A stretch of DNA of 64,000 nt from Streptomyces triticisoli (lineage in GTDB: Bacteria > Actinomycetota > Actinomycetes > Streptomycetales > Streptomycetaceae), in the NCBI RefSeq assembly GCF_003270085.1, contig NZ_QFDQ01000068.1, positions 1-64,000 of the forward strand, read 5' to 3'. Below are positions 19,964 to 29,411 of the stretch, piece by piece. Within the stretch, counting starts at the first letter, position 1. Each line of letters opens with the position of its first letter. Under the pieces are notes generated by a model that saw only the letters and a program-made list of their open reading frames with translations, ran no database searches and had not been told where the DNA came from. A program made the position numbers and the translations under genes.

Positions 19964-19977
19964 ACCGCCGACCGTAC

Positions 19978-21183
19978 CTACCAGGCCACCGGCAGCTCCA
20001 GGGGAAACCGCCTGATCGTCTCCGTGTCCCACCGCACCTCCTGCGGCGGCACCGCGAGCCGCAGCCCGGGAAAACGCTCCACGAGCCGCCCGACGGCCAC
20101 TTCGAGCTCCGCCATGGCCAAGGGCATCGCGATGCAGCGGTGCCCGCCCCAGCCGAACGTCATGTGCGGGCGGTTCGGCCGGTCGGGGTCGATGACGTGC
20201 GGGTCCGGGTAGCGCTCCGGGTCACGGTTGGCGGTCAGGTACGACACATGGACGAAGTCGCCCGCCGGGATGCGCACACCGTCCAGTTCCACGTCCTCGA
20301 GGGCCACCCGGGGAATTCCCACCCCCTTGCGGAACGGGATGTGGCGGAGCAACTCGTGCAGCACGTCGGTCAGCGTCCCGGGCCGGCTCCTGAGACGCTC
20401 CATCAGCTCGGGGCGGGTCAGGAGCAGATACACGATGTCGCTGATCTCGCAGGTCGCCGTGTCCTGGCCGCTGAGCGCCAGCGTGAGCGCCATGACCGCC
20501 AGTTCCCTGTCGTCGAGCTGCTCCGCACCGTCCCGCGCCGCGGCCATCGCGCTGATGAGGTCCACACCGGGCGAGCTCCGGCGCTGTCCGACGAGTTTGG
20601 CGAAGTAGGCCGTCAGATCGGCCTTGGCGCTCGCGGAGGCCTCCTTGTTGTCCGCGTCCACGACGAGCAGCTGGCGCACGGACTCCTGGATGCGGGGCCA
20701 CTCCTCCCGCTCGATGCCGAGGAGGTCCAGCACGGTGTGCTGGGGAAGCGGGTCGGACAGGTGCTGGACCAGATCCGCCGGCGGGCCCGCCTGCTCCATC
20801 TCGTCCAGCAGCTGATCCGCGAGCCGGACGATCCGGTGGCGCATGCTCTCGACCTGCTGCTGGGTGAAGGCCTGCGAGGCCAGGTGGCGGACGCGGCTGC
20901 TGTGCGGCGGGTCCATCACATTGATCGATTCGGGCGACACGATGGGCTCGGGCGTCATCCGGGGGTAGTCGTGGCCGATGATGCCCGCCCGGCTGAACCG
21001 GTGATCGGTGGTCACCTGCTTGACGGCGTCGAAGCCGGTGACCAGCCAGGCGTCGGCATCGCCGTAGCGAAGCCGGATCCGTGCGGGGGACTCACGGCGC
21101 ATCAGGTCCGCGAGCGCGGGGTCGAACTCCAGGGCTTCACTGAAATCGAACGGGCAGCTGACCGTCTCGTTCTCACCGGTCAT
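19978..21183 (-). CDS. Cytochrome P450
   Basis: This soluble bacterial-type P450 (401 residues) has the I-helix oxygen motif ALSGQDTATCE, the K-helix ExxR in HELLRHIP, and the heme loop FGWGGHRCIA with the cysteine ligand at residue 350. Its substrate is unknown. It starts at an ATG sharing a base with the stop of the DUF1259 gene upstream (TGATG), so the two are co-translated. No ferredoxin gene is adjacent, so redox partners must come from elsewhere. Confidence 0.93.
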   Translation of the reverse strand: MTGENETVSCPFDFSEALEFDPALADLMRRESPARIRLRYGDADAWLVTGFDAVKQVTTDHRFSRAGIIGHDYPRMTPEPIVSPESINVMDPPHSSRVRHLASQAFTQQQVESMRHRIVRLADQLLDEMEQAGPPADLVQHLSDPLPQHTVLDLLGIEREEWPRIQESVRQLLVVDADNKEASASAKADLTAYFAKLVGQRRSSPGVDLISAMAAARDGAEQLDDRELAVMALTLALSGQDTATCEISDIVYLLLTRPELMERLRSRPGTLTDVLHELLRHIPFRKGVGIPRVALEDVELDGVRIPAGDFVHVSYLTANRDPERYPDPHVIDPDRPNRPHMTFGWGGHRCIAMPLAMAELEVAVGRLVERFPGLRLAVPPQEVRWDTETIRRFPLELPVAW

Positions 21184-22181
21184 CAGTCGGCTCCTCCGGG
21201 CATGGGTACGACGTTGGTGGTGTCCACGGCCTGGCGAAGGGCGTGTGCGAGCCTCACGGCATCGCCGACGGCCCAGTAGTGGACGAAGAACAGGCGCGGT
21301 TCGTCGGTCAGGTTGTGGTGGTGCAGCTCGACGAGTTCGATGCCGCCGCGCCGCAGGGCCGTGAGGGCGGGCTGGACCTCATTGGCGATCATCACCAGGT
21401 CACCACTGATCGCGGCCCTTCCGCCGCCGAGCGGCTGGAAGCTGACGGCGGTGGTGGCGCCCAGACCCGGAGGCAGGATCACAGAGCCGTCGACCACGGT
21501 CTCACGGCGGACGAAAGTGCACTTGTAGATCTCCTCGTCGGCGAATCCCTTGACACCCATCGCGGCGTCGATCGCGGCGGTGTCCAGGTCGACGCGCGGC
21601 GGAGAAGTGACGGGTACGGGGGGCGGGGTGCCGGTGGAGTCGATCGCGGCGCGCAGACCGCGGGCGATGGCGACGGGGTCGTGGCCGTGGGCGTGCACAT
21701 GAACCCACCAGATGTCCGGCTCGTGGGCGAGCAGGTGCTTGTGGAGGGCGGTCTGCATGATCCCACGCGCCTGCAGGATGTCGACGAAGCGCTGCAGTTC
21801 GCGCTCCGTGACCACGGCGTCGCCCATCAGGAACGTGCTGTGATCGGCGTACCGGACGAAGGACACGTGCGTGCCCAGGGCGAGTGCGGGGTGGATCCGG
21901 ATGCCGTGGGAGTGGACCGTGAGGTCCCGGCGCGGAAAGCCCGTGTGGTACATGAACCGCCTCATGTCACCGGGTCGGCCGAGAACCCTGCCCACGTCCT
22001 TCCAGTCCGCCAGCTTGGTCATCACCGGCTCGACCGGAGCGCGGGTTCCCGGCCCGGCGGACAGGGCGCGGGCACCTGCCGACACCCCGGTGAGCGCGGG
22101 TGCCAGGGCCGCCGCGGCCAGTACGCGGCGCCGGGACGTAGTGAATCGAGAACGGGTTTCGTACTGTAGTTGATCAGCCAT
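21183..22181 (-). CDS. DUF1259 secreted protein (LppY/LpqO type)
   Basis: This 332-residue protein has a Tat-like signal (SRRRVLAAAALAPALTG). Two DUF1259 repeats are seen, at roughly residues 55-170 and 200-320, including SHGIRIHPALALGTHVSF, HVHAHGHDP, and VELHHHNLTDEPRLFFVHYW. Mycobacterial lipoproteins LppY and LpqO share the domain; function is unknown. ATG 22181 follows an AGGAGG site and is preferred to a 46-residue longer frame. The His-rich motifs suggest metal binding, which is inference. Confidence 0.8.
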   Translation of the reverse strand: MADQLQYETRSRFTTSRRRVLAAAALAPALTGVSAGARALSAGPGTRAPVEPVMTKLADWKDVGRVLGRPGDMRRFMYHTGFPRRDLTVHSHGIRIHPALALGTHVSFVRYADHSTFLMGDAVVTERELQRFVDILQARGIMQTALHKHLLAHEPDIWWVHVHAHGHDPVAIARGLRAAIDSTGTPPPVPVTSPPRVDLDTAAIDAAMGVKGFADEEIYKCTFVRRETVVDGSVILPPGLGATTAVSFQPLGGGRAAISGDLVMIANEVQPALTALRRGGIELVELHHHNLTDEPRLFFVHYWAVGDAVRLAHALRQAVDTTNVVPMPGGAD

Positions 22182-22354
22182 ACCATATGCCTCCTGGCGC
22201 GATGGAATCACGGGAGAAAGCGCGGACCCGTGACCCGCTCCGCCACGCCCAGCCAGGTGGGCTAACGGCTCTTCCCCGTCACCTGGACCTTCCCCGCCGC
22301 AACCGCGCGGGAGTGTCATGAATCAGGTGTGCGGCTCCCCGAAGGAGTCACCTG

Positions 22355-22805
22355 ATGGGTACGACAACGGATCACCGGATCGAGACCTTGGCCAGCGTGT
22401 CGCTTGCCGTGGCCGACGGCAGTGTCCAGGGTGCCGACGTGAAGTCGATGCCGGTGTCGCCGAACGGTCTGTCCCGCGAATTGCTGGAGGAACCGGCCGC
22501 GCTCGCGGCCGAGAAGGTCCGCGGGGAGGGACTGCGGCTGATGGGCGAGGGCGGGCTGCTGCCCGAACTGGCCCAGCACCTGATGCAGGCCGCCCTGGAG
22601 GCGGAGATGGACGAGCACCTGGCCGCCGAGGCCGGCCGGGGCGGCGGGCGCGGGTCCCGCTCGGGCGGCAACATGCGCAACGGCTACCGGGCCAAGAAGG
22701 TCATGACGGAGGCCGGCGCGGTGACGGTGCAGGTCCCCGGGACCGGCTGGGCACTTTCCGGCCCCGGCTGCTGCCCGGGTACGCCCGCCGCACCGGCGCT
22801 GGAAC
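22355..22805 (+). pseudogene. IS256 transposase, N-terminal part
   Basis: The frame beginning MGTTTDHRIETLASVSLAVAD carries the IS256 N-terminal region (LPELAQHLMQAALEAEMDEHLAAEAG, then GNMRNGYRAKKVMTEAGAVTVQVP). A frameshift near 22740 moves the match (GDRLGTFRPRLLPGYARRTGA) to another frame. The catalytic DDE core that should follow is missing. Confidence 0.8.
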
Positions 22806-23337
22806 GAAGGGGGTCAGAAACGCCGCACAGCTCTGCCGCGAGATCAAAGAACTGGGTTGTCCCGGAGGGGAGTTGGCAGTTCAGCGTCATCTGCTGCGCT
22901 ACCGGGCCGGGCGTGGACACGCATCCGTGGCGGGGCCCAAACCTCCGTCGGTCCGCGAGGCCACCTCGTGGATCATGACCCACCCGGAACACTTGCGGGA
23001 CGAGGACGCGGACAAGCCGCACCGTCTGCGCGAGCGGGATCCCGAGCCGGACCGGCTCACCCTGTACGTCAGGAGGTTCGCCGCGATGATGACCGGCCAC
23101 CACGGCGACCGTCTCGAGAACTGGATCGCCGACGTCGAACGGAACACCCCGGCCCCGCCGGCGCCCTTCGCCCGCATTTTCCGCCGGGACTTCGACGCCG
23201 TCCGCAACGGGCTGTCCCTGCCCCGTAGTTCCGGTGCCGTGGAGGGTGACATCAACCGGCTGAAGATGCTGAGACGCCAGATGTTCGGCCGGGCCGGACT
23301 CGATCTCCTTCGCGAACGCGTCCTGCTCGCACGATGA
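22806..23337 (+). pseudogene. ISL3-family transposase, C-terminal part
   Basis: From about VRNAAQLCREIKELG onward the frame matches ISL3 transposases: KPPSVREATSWIMTHPEHL, RRFAAMMTGHHGDRLENWIADV, and the strongly conserved end SSGAVEGDINRLKMLRRQMFGRAGLDLL. It is joined directly to the IS256 sequence with no intact N-terminus. A second ISL3 tail occurs at 27.8 kb. Confidence 0.8.
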
Positions 23338-23359
23338 GCCGGACCACCCGGATCACAAG

Positions 23360-23843
23360 ATCGTCGACAGAACGCCGAGGCCGCCCGTGGTCTCAAGTCC
23401 GTCCACACCGCCGTCAACGAGGAAGAGGCCCGGGCGCGTCTCGTCGGCTTCGACGCCACCTGGGGCAAGCGCTACCCCTCGATCACGGGAACCCGGGAGC
23501 GGGCCTGGAGCGAGTTCGTGCCCTTCCTCGGCCTGCCTGACGCCATCCGGCAGGTCGTCCGCACCACCAACGCCATCGAGAGCCTGAACGCCCGCTACCG
23601 GCGCGGGGCCCAGGCCTGCGGGCACTTCCCCAACGAGCAGGCCGCCCTCAAACGCCTCCACCTCGCCGCCCTCGCCCTCGACCCACAGGCCGCGGCCGCC
23701 GGTGCTGGAACAACCGCTGGAAGTCCGCCCTCAGCGAGTTCGACGTCCTCTTCGACGGCCGCCTTGCCGTCGGACGAGTGCGGACCGATCAGCTCACCGA
23801 CCAACTCGTAGGCCAAACAGGCGAATCACGCCTGAATTCCTGA
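23360..23843 (+). pseudogene. IS256 transposase, C-terminal part
   Basis: The frame reads VRTTNAIESLNARYRRG and HFPNEQAALKRLHLAALALDP, the IS256 C-terminus. A frameshift near 23700 shifts the ending NRWKSALSEFDVLFDGRLAVGR to a different frame, which stops at 23843. It is the downstream remnant of the same element as the N-terminal part at 22.4 kb. Confidence 0.8.
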
Positions 23844-23853
23844 TAGACCCAAC

Positions 23854-23892
23854 TGACACTGCTGCGGTCGGCAGTTGACCGCAGCAGTGTCA
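23854..23892. terminator. Long perfect hairpin between the IS relic and the transglycosylase-like gene
   Basis: TGACACTGCTGCGGTC (23854-23869) and its exact complement (23877-23892) flank a 7-base loop. It lies 52 bases beyond the stop of the leftward secreted gene and at the edge of the IS relic, so it may terminate either side. Confidence 0.65.
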
Positions 23893-23943
23893 GGGCATCG
23901 CGGCCCGGGCAACACCGGCCCGCCCCGTGCGGGGTGCGCCGGA

Positions 23944-24471
23944 TCAGTAGGCGGAGTTGACGTTGTCGATGGAACCGTAGCGGTGGGCGGCGTAGTTGGC
24001 CGCTGCGGTGATGTTGGCGACCGGGTCGGTGACGCTGTGGGCGGTGCCGGAGACGTGGTAGGCCTTGAAGGTGGGGTCGATGACCTGGAGGAGGCCCTTG
24101 GAGGGGGTGCCCTTCTTGGCGTTGACGTCCCAGTTGTTCTGGGCGTTGGGGTTGCCGCCGGACTCGCGCATGATGTTGCGCTTGAGGCCCTCGTAGCTGC
24201 CGGGGATGCCCTTGGCCTTCATGACCTTCAGGGACTGCTTGATCCAGCCGTCGAGGTTGTTGGCGTAGCCGGTCTTGCCCTGGTAGGCGGTGCGGCTGTC
24301 GTGGGAGGCGGCCGTGACCACGGAGGAGGCGTTCACCTGCGTCGCTTCGGCGGCCTGTGCGGGCGAGGGCATCAGGGTGAGCGCGGCGGCTGCGGCGCCG
24401 GTGGTGGCGATGCCGGTCAGGGTGAGGGTGCGCAGGCGGGCGAGGCGGCTGGTGCGGGTGGTCGCGGTCAT
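23944..24471 (-). CDS. Secreted lytic transglycosylase-like protein
   Basis: This 175-residue exported protein has a cleavable signal peptide (LRTLTLTGIATTGAAAAALTLMPSPAQA). The mature part is an SLT-type domain: LKRNIMRESGGNPNAQNNWDVNA with the catalytic glutamate in the MRESGG motif, SKGLLQVIDPTFKAY, and VANITAAANYAAHRYGSI. Such proteins trim peptidoglycan during growth or germination. ATG 24471 is chosen because the signal peptide begins there and GGAGA lies upstream. Confidence 0.88.
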   Translation of the reverse strand: MTATTRTSRLARLRTLTLTGIATTGAAAAALTLMPSPAQAAEATQVNASSVVTAASHDSRTAYQGKTGYANNLDGWIKQSLKVMKAKGIPGSYEGLKRNIMRESGGNPNAQNNWDVNAKKGTPSKGLLQVIDPTFKAYHVSGTAHSVTDPVANITAAANYAAHRYGSIDNVNSAY

Positions 24472-24774
24472 GCGGAAGGAATCTCCAGTGGGGTACGTCG
24501 TCAGGGGTGCCGGCCGCTGTCGGTCGCGGTGGCGTTGGGGCGAGGCCCCGTGCTGCGGGCCTGAGCGCGGATCCGGCGGAGTCCGCCCGGTCGTCCGTCT
24601 CGTGGCTCGAAGCAACGACAGCCATGGTTAGCGGCGGGCGGGATGGAGCGCAAAGGTGTGACGTACTACCCGACTACGGAGAAATATCCGAAATGCTCAA
24701 ATTCGGAACCTTTTGCGCTGCTTGGTGCGGTCGGACCTCTACTACCCGCGGTAGGACGTGATCCGGCTCCTATG

Positions 24775-25850
24775 GGTGGCATCACATCGACGGGCCCCAT
24801 CGAGGCCGCCGTTCGGGCCTCCGCGGGACAGCTGGTGAGTGTGTACGCGCTGGGCACCGTTCTCGCCGCGATTCCGGCTACCGCGATGACGCGCGGTCCG
24901 CGCCGTAAGCCGGTGCTGATCGGCGGGCTGAGCGGCTTCCTCGTCGCCAACACGATCACTGCTCCGGCCCCCTCTCTGGCGGTGGCCCTGGTGGGCCGGC
25001 TGCTCGCGGGGGCCTTCGCGGGGCTGCTGTGGAGCATGCCGGCCGGGTACGTGCGGCACATCGTCGCCCCGCGGTTCGCGGGACGTGCGCCGGCCGTGGC
25101 GACCGCCGGCACTCCGGTCGCCCTGGCCATCGGTGCACCGGTCGGGTCCTGGCTCGGCAGCGTGACCGACTGGCGCTGGACGTTCGGCGTGATGTCGGTG
25201 CTGTCCGTGATCGTCATCGCCTGGGCGCTGCTGGTCGTCCCGGACGCACCGGGGCAGCCCAAGCAGGCGCGCAAGCCGCTGCTGAAGGTCGCCGCGATCC
25301 CCGGCATGGTGCCGATCCTGGTCACCGTCGTGGCCTGGATGTTCGCCCACAACGTGCTCCACACCTGCATCGGCCCTTACCCGCACGGCTTCGGCATCTC
25401 CCCGGACGTCGACCTGGCGCTGCTGATCTTCGGTGTCCCTCGCCGGCCGGCCTGGTGATCACTGCCGCGGTCGTGGACCGGGCGCTGCGCCGGGTTACCC
25501 TGGGCGCACTGGTGCTGTTCATCGCGGCCGCGGTGCTCCTGAGCACCGGTGAGGTGTCGGGCGTGCCCGCCGTGGTGGGCCTGGTGCTGTGGGGCCTGGG
25601 CTTCGGTGGTGCCGCCACCCAGATGCAGGCCGCGCTGGCCGGGGCCGCCGGCCCGGACACGGATGCGGCCGTGTCGGTGTTCACCGTCGCGTTCGACCTG
25701 GCCATCGCCGTCGGCGGCGTCATCGGCGCCGTCCTCGTCGAAGGCACCGGAGCCGCGGCCCTTCCCGCCGCGATGGGCGCCGCGGCCCTCGTCGCGTTCG
25801 GCGCGGTTGCCTCCTCCCACCGCACCGCATTCCCCGCCGGCCGCCGCTGA
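24775..25850 (+). pseudogene. MFS transporter, frameshifted and lacking its first helix
   Basis: The first frame covers SAGQLVSVYALGTVLAAIPATAMTRGPRRKPVLIGG through the middle helices to LLIFGVP near 25440. The match then continues in another frame (PAGLVITAAVVDRALRR to the C-terminus PAGRR). A single-base deletion at about 25435-25445 explains the break. The usual first membrane segment is absent at the N-terminus too. It is a DHA1-type drug or sugar efflux protein by pattern. Both defects suggest decay rather than one sequencing error. Confidence 0.8.
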
Positions 25851-25949
25851 GGCTGAACGAGCCGCCCCGTTTTCCGCCCGTACCCGCCTGGCCGGACACC
25901 CCGGTCAGGCCCCCCGTCGCCCTGCCCGCCCATGAAAGGAAGGCATCTC

Positions 25950-26627
25950 ATGAGCCCCCGCCCCCAGTCCGCCGCCCCCCGCTCCTCCCAGCCGGTCACC
26001 ATCCGCGTCTGGTCGGACTTCGTCTGCCCCTTCTGCCTGCTGGCCGAGACGCCTCTGCGCGAAGCGACCGCCGACCTGGACGTGGACATCCACTGGATGC
26101 CCTTCGAGCTGCGGCCCCACCCGACCCCCACGCTGCGGCCCGAGGACCCCTACCTGCCCACGACGTGGGAGCGCGGCGTCTACCCGATGGCCGAACGTCT
26201 CGGTGTCGACATCACCCTCCCCACCATCTCGCCCCAGCCCTACACGCGCCTGGCTTTCGAGGGCTTCCAGTACGCCGCCGCCCACGGCAAGGGCGACGCG
26301 TACACCCCCCGCGTGCTGCGGGCCTTCTTCCAGGAGAACCGCGACATCGGCCGGATCGGTGTCCTGAGTGACATCGCCGCCGAACTGGGCCTGGACGCCG
26401 CCGGCTTCACCGCCGCCCTGGAGCAGGGCACCTTCACCCGGGCCCACCAGGAGGCGTTGCGCGAGGCCGCGGCACACCGCATCACCGTCGTCCCCACCCT
26501 GATCATCGACGGGCACACCCGCATCGAGGGCGTCCCCGACCCCGCACGCATCCGCAAGGCCGTGCTGGACGCACAGGCCCACAGCACCGACGCGCAGGGA
26601 CCGACCTGCGGCATCGACGGCTGCTGA
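25950..26627 (+). CDS. DsbA-family oxidoreductase (FrnE/2-hydroxychromene isomerase-like)
   Basis: This 225-residue thioredoxin-fold protein has the redox motif CPFC at residues 26-29 (WSDFVCPFCLLAE), a helical insertion, and ITVVPTLIIDGHTRIEGVPDP with the cis-proline. It has no signal peptide, so it is cytoplasmic like FrnE. It ends GPTCGIDGC with two extra cysteines. An AAGGAAGG ribosome site supports ATG 25950. It follows the MFS relic by 99 bases. Confidence 0.88.
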   Translation: MSPRPQSAAPRSSQPVTIRVWSDFVCPFCLLAETPLREATADLDVDIHWMPFELRPHPTPTLRPEDPYLPTTWERGVYPMAERLGVDITLPTISPQPYTRLAFEGFQYAAAHGKGDAYTPRVLRAFFQENRDIGRIGVLSDIAAELGLDAAGFTAALEQGTFTRAHQEALREAAAHRITVVPTLIIDGHTRIEGVPDPARIRKAVLDAQAHSTDAQGPTCGIDGC

Positions 26628-26643
26628 CAAGCCGGCCCGGACC

Positions 26644-26677
26644 GTGGGGGCACACGGTGCGCATCGTGTGCCCCCAC
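26644..26677 (+). terminator. Terminator hairpin after the DsbA-family gene
   Basis: Perfect 13-bp arms GTGGGGGCACACG / CGTGTGCCCCCAC flank an 8-base loop, 16 bases after the stop codon. Confidence 0.75.
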
Positions 26678-27060
26678 GCCGCACGCCCGGCGGGCCACCG
26701 CCGCTACGCCGCCTGCGCGGTGGGCGGACGGCCGGCCTTCCGGGACCATCCGGGAACTGCCCAGCGGACACCCAAACCCTCCTGGCGCACCGCACCCGGG
26801 TCGAACAGCGGCTGGCCGTCCACTGACCAGCCCCGCCCGGCAGGAAAGGAACGCCTGGGTGCGGTGACTGCGGCACCGGCCGCGCCCGGGCCCCTGGGGG
26901 GAGAGCCCCTTCGGCAGCAGTCCCAGTCCCTCTGTCCTGGTCGCCCGGGCGCGCGCCCTGAACCGACTGACCGCCCCCACCCGCACTCGCACCGGACCCC
27001 GGCGGAGGCCTGGCCGGCACATCCGCGGCCGTCCAGGCACCGCTGACGGATGTGCGGAAC
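26678..27060. other. No recognisable gene
   Basis: About 380 bases without a convincing coding frame on either strand. It separates the DsbA-family gene from the symporter tail and may be eroded coding sequence. Confidence 0.5.
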
Positions 27061-27065
27061 GAACC

Positions 27066-27403
27066 ACCGCACCGCGGGCCTGCACCGCCTACGGCACCTT
27101 CGTCTCGGTGATCGGCTCGGCGGCACCGCCGGTCCGACGGGCGCGACCGTCATGCTGACGCTCACCCTGTCCACCCTCGGCCTGCCGATGGAGGACGTGG
27201 GCCTGCTGCTCGCCGTCGACCCGATCCCGGGCATGATACGTACCGTCGGCAACGTCGCGGGCCAGGCCCTCGTCCCGGTGCTCGTCTCCGCCTACGCGGA
27301 GATCCTGGACCGGACGAAGTACGACAACGCCTCGGCCTCCCCGGCCGGCCACGTGCAGAGCGTCTACGACGAGCCGCAGCCGGCCGCCCCGGTGTCCGCC
27401 TGA
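27066..27403 (+). pseudogene. Dicarboxylate/amino-acid:cation symporter, C-terminal relic
   Basis: The tail reads ATVMLTLTLSTLGLPMEDVGLLLAVDPIPGMIRTVGNVAGQALVPVLVSAYAEILDR, the last region of DAACS-family (GltP/DctA-like) transporters, where LPLEGI...DRILDMIRTxxNVxGD is conserved. Just upstream TAYGTFVSVIGSAA lies in another frame. The first 300 or so residues are missing. A terminator hairpin follows. Confidence 0.75.
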
Positions 27404-27431
27404 CGCCCGTCTCGTTCCGGGCACACGACCT

Positions 27432-27466
27432 CCCCGCCCTGCCGGCCGACAGTCGGCAGGGCGGGG
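27432..27466 (+). terminator. Hairpin after the symporter relic
   Basis: CCCCGCCCTGCCG pairs perfectly with CGGCAGGGCGGGG across a 9-base loop. It is probably the old terminator of the transporter gene. Bases 27467-27777 show no recognisable gene. Confidence 0.7.
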
Positions 27467-27777
27467 CGCGTCCAGGAACGGGTTGCGGGTGCGGGCCGGC
27501 GCTGACCGCGCCGACAGGCGGTGGCAGGTGGTTCGCTGCCCGGCGCCTTGACAGCTCATCTCATTGGGCCAGTTCGGTGGACATGGTGCAGGAGGCGGCC
27601 CCGGGATCGCCGAACGCGCCGTCCGGGTGGACCAGTTGCAATGATGGAGGCGACGGCCGGGGAGAGGATGCGGCCGAGGACAACCACGAGCATGACCGCG
27701 TAGGGGGTTGTCTGTTTCGCCGTGGGCTCCTCGGGAAGCGTGGTGACCTCGCCGAGTCCGAGACAGGAGTACACGGC

Positions 27778-27927
27778 GACCGCGACGCCGTCATCGCCGA
27801 TTTCACCCTGCGCGGGAACTCGGGCGTTGTCGAAGGCCATGTCGACCGGATCAAGATGCTCAAGCGCCGGATGTTCGGCCGTACCGGCTTCGAGTTGCTG
27901 CGCAAGCGGGCCCTGCCGGCCCGCTGA
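27778..27927 (+). pseudogene. ISL3-family transposase tail
   Basis: The last 49 residues, ending GVVEGHVDRIKMLKRRMFGRTGFELLRKRALPAR, match the ISL3 C-terminus. Only this end survives. It resembles but is not identical to the ISL3 piece at 23.2-23.3 kb, so they come from different element copies. Confidence 0.8.
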
Positions 27928-27971
27928 GCGTGCCGGCCCACTGGGCTGTGCTCGACGCGAGAAGCAGCCCG

Positions 27972-28330
27972 ATGGACCCTCGCACACCCCGCGTGCGGCG
28001 CAAGCCGACCGCCGCCCGGATCGCAGCACTCGAGTCCGAACGCGCCGTCACTCTCCCCGACCCGTACCGGCAGTTCCTTCTGCACATCGGTGGATCCGGA
28101 GCAGGGCCCTTGCACGGCCTCGAGGCTCTGGAGAACTGCACTCTGCTCGTCATGCAGCCGGGCTCGGCGCCGGGTACGCCACGCGGCTTCGACGAGGCGA
28201 GCGGCGCGGAGGAAGGAGATCTCTTCCCGCACATCATCGAGACGGGCTGCACGGACGTGTGTCTTCTGGCTCTCACCGGCTCCCTCACAATGGCCCGGGG
28301 CCTGGACAGCCGAGCGCCGGAACTCACCTC
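27972..28330 (+). pseudogene. SMI1/KNR4 (SUKH)-family relic
   Basis: The frame from MDPRTPRVRRKPTAARIAALESERAVTLPDPYRQFLLHIGGSGAGPLHGLEAL shows the SUKH opening helix and the LPDPYRxFLLxxGxxGAGP motif. The protein loses family character after CLLALTGSLT, where the conserved Trp-containing C-terminus should follow, so a frameshift or truncation is likely. SUKH proteins often serve as immunity proteins to contact-dependent toxins; no toxin gene is visible nearby. Confidence 0.55.
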
Positions 28331-28439
28331 GCCACGACTTTGCGGCCACCCGGACCGGCCGGGCCGAGGCCAAGCACTGGCCTGGATCCGGCGCCGGCCC
28401 CGATCGGCCTCGGCCCCGATCCTGCCGAATGCCTGCGCG

Positions 28440-28886
28440 TCACCGGACCTGTCCGGGCACCGGCCGGGCGGAGCTCCTGGTGCCGCCGCGGCGGACCAGG
28501 CCCGACAGGGCCAGGGCTCCCGGTCCGAAGAAGACCAGCAGCAAGAAGCCCCAGCAGAACAAGGCCGGGGACAGGCCGCCGTTCTGCAGCGGGAAGAGCC
28601 CGTCCTTCTGGTGCTCGGTGAAGTAGGCGAAGGCCATGATTCCCGAGCTGAGGAATGCCGCGCTGCGTGTCGCGACTCCGAGGAGGACAAGAGCGCCACA
28701 GACCAGCTCGATCACCCCTGCGTACCAGAACGGCCAGTCACCCGTGGGGCTGCTCCGCCGGCCCAGTACCCCGAAGACCGTGGCGGCACCCTCGCTGGTG
28801 AACAGCAGACCAAGGACGATACGGAACAAGCCCAGAACGAGAGGCTGGTGGCTCGACAGCCGGTCGCCCAGGCGAACGGTGCTCAT
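28440..28886 (-). CDS. DoxX-family membrane protein
   Basis: This 148-residue protein has four predicted membrane segments. It has the DoxX-like first helix GLFRIVLGLLFTSEGAATVFGVLG and WYAGVIELVCGALVLLGVATRSAAFLSSGIMAFAYF. DoxX proteins are linked to redox and thiol-stress complexes. GAGGAG about 9 bases upstream supports the ATG at 28886. Its right end overlaps the eroded sequence after the SUKH relic. Confidence 0.82.
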   Translation of the reverse strand: MSTVRLGDRLSSHQPLVLGLFRIVLGLLFTSEGAATVFGVLGRRSSPTGDWPFWYAGVIELVCGALVLLGVATRSAAFLSSGIMAFAYFTEHQKDGLFPLQNGGLSPALFCWGFLLLVFFGPGALALSGLVRRGGTRSSARPVPGQVR

Positions 28887-29144
28887 CGGTGTGTACTCCT
28901 CGAATCGGTCGGTGCGCCGTAGGGGTGAGGGCCAACGGGAGAGGCCCTCCGCCCTTCTCTACGCGCGCGCCGGGCGGGCGGTTCAGCGGAACCCCGCCCG
29001 TCGGCGGCGAGGACGCCGTTGAAGGGGCAACCAGTGCCGCACTCCATGCCTGGCGCACATCCGGTGACGATCGCCGAGCAGCGCCCGTGCACGCCGGACA
29101 GGACCGGGCTCGCTCCGCCTCGGCGGACACCATCGGTGTGGTGG

Positions 29145-29405
29145 TCGGGCCGCGAGGACAGTCTCGTACTCGGCGGGACTGCGGTAGCCGAGGCTGCTGT
29201 GCAGCCTCCGCAAGTCGTACCGGCTTTCGATCCACTCAAGGACCGCGGTGTGGGCGGCTGCCCGACTGGGCACGGCCGGACGACGGCCGTGGCAGGCGGC
29301 CCGCAATGCGTCGGCGACCGGTTCGGTCCGCAGGTGGACGGCGGTGGCCCAGCCGGCCACGCGGCGGGAAGCGATGTCGATGACGGTGGTCGGGTACAGC
29401 CGGTC
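29145..29405 (-). pseudogene. IS3-family transposase (OrfB) relic
   Basis: The fragments TTVIDIASRRVAGWATAVHLRTEPVADALRAA and VLEWIESRYDLRRLHSSLGYRSPAEYE are the integrase-core start and C-terminal end of an IS3 OrfB. The stretch between them, containing further catalytic residues, is deleted. It directly abuts the IS110 relic, both on the minus strand. Confidence 0.78.
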
Positions 29406-29411
29406 CTCCTC

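Larger units (their letters stand above)
22312..23860 (+). mobile_element. Defective IS256-family element with ISL3 fragment inside
   Basis: The left edge GTGTCATGAATCAGG and the right edge, read inward as GTGTCAGTTGGG...TATCAGG, look like related terminal inverted repeats. Inside are the N- and C-terminal parts of an IS256 transposase separated by a piece of ISL3 transposase. All parts are on the plus strand. The end positions are approximate and no target duplication was verified. Confidence 0.6.

Noticed and set aside
22355-22978. A single intact 207-residue protein
   Set aside because: Its C-terminal third is a wrong-frame reading; the true IS256 and ISL3 matches continue in the neighbouring frame.
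24472-24640. Possible cyclic-di-AMP (ydaO) riboswitch upstream of the transglycosylase-like gene
   Set aside because: Streptomyces cell-wall hydrolase genes often have one, but I could not find the conserved core in this leader.
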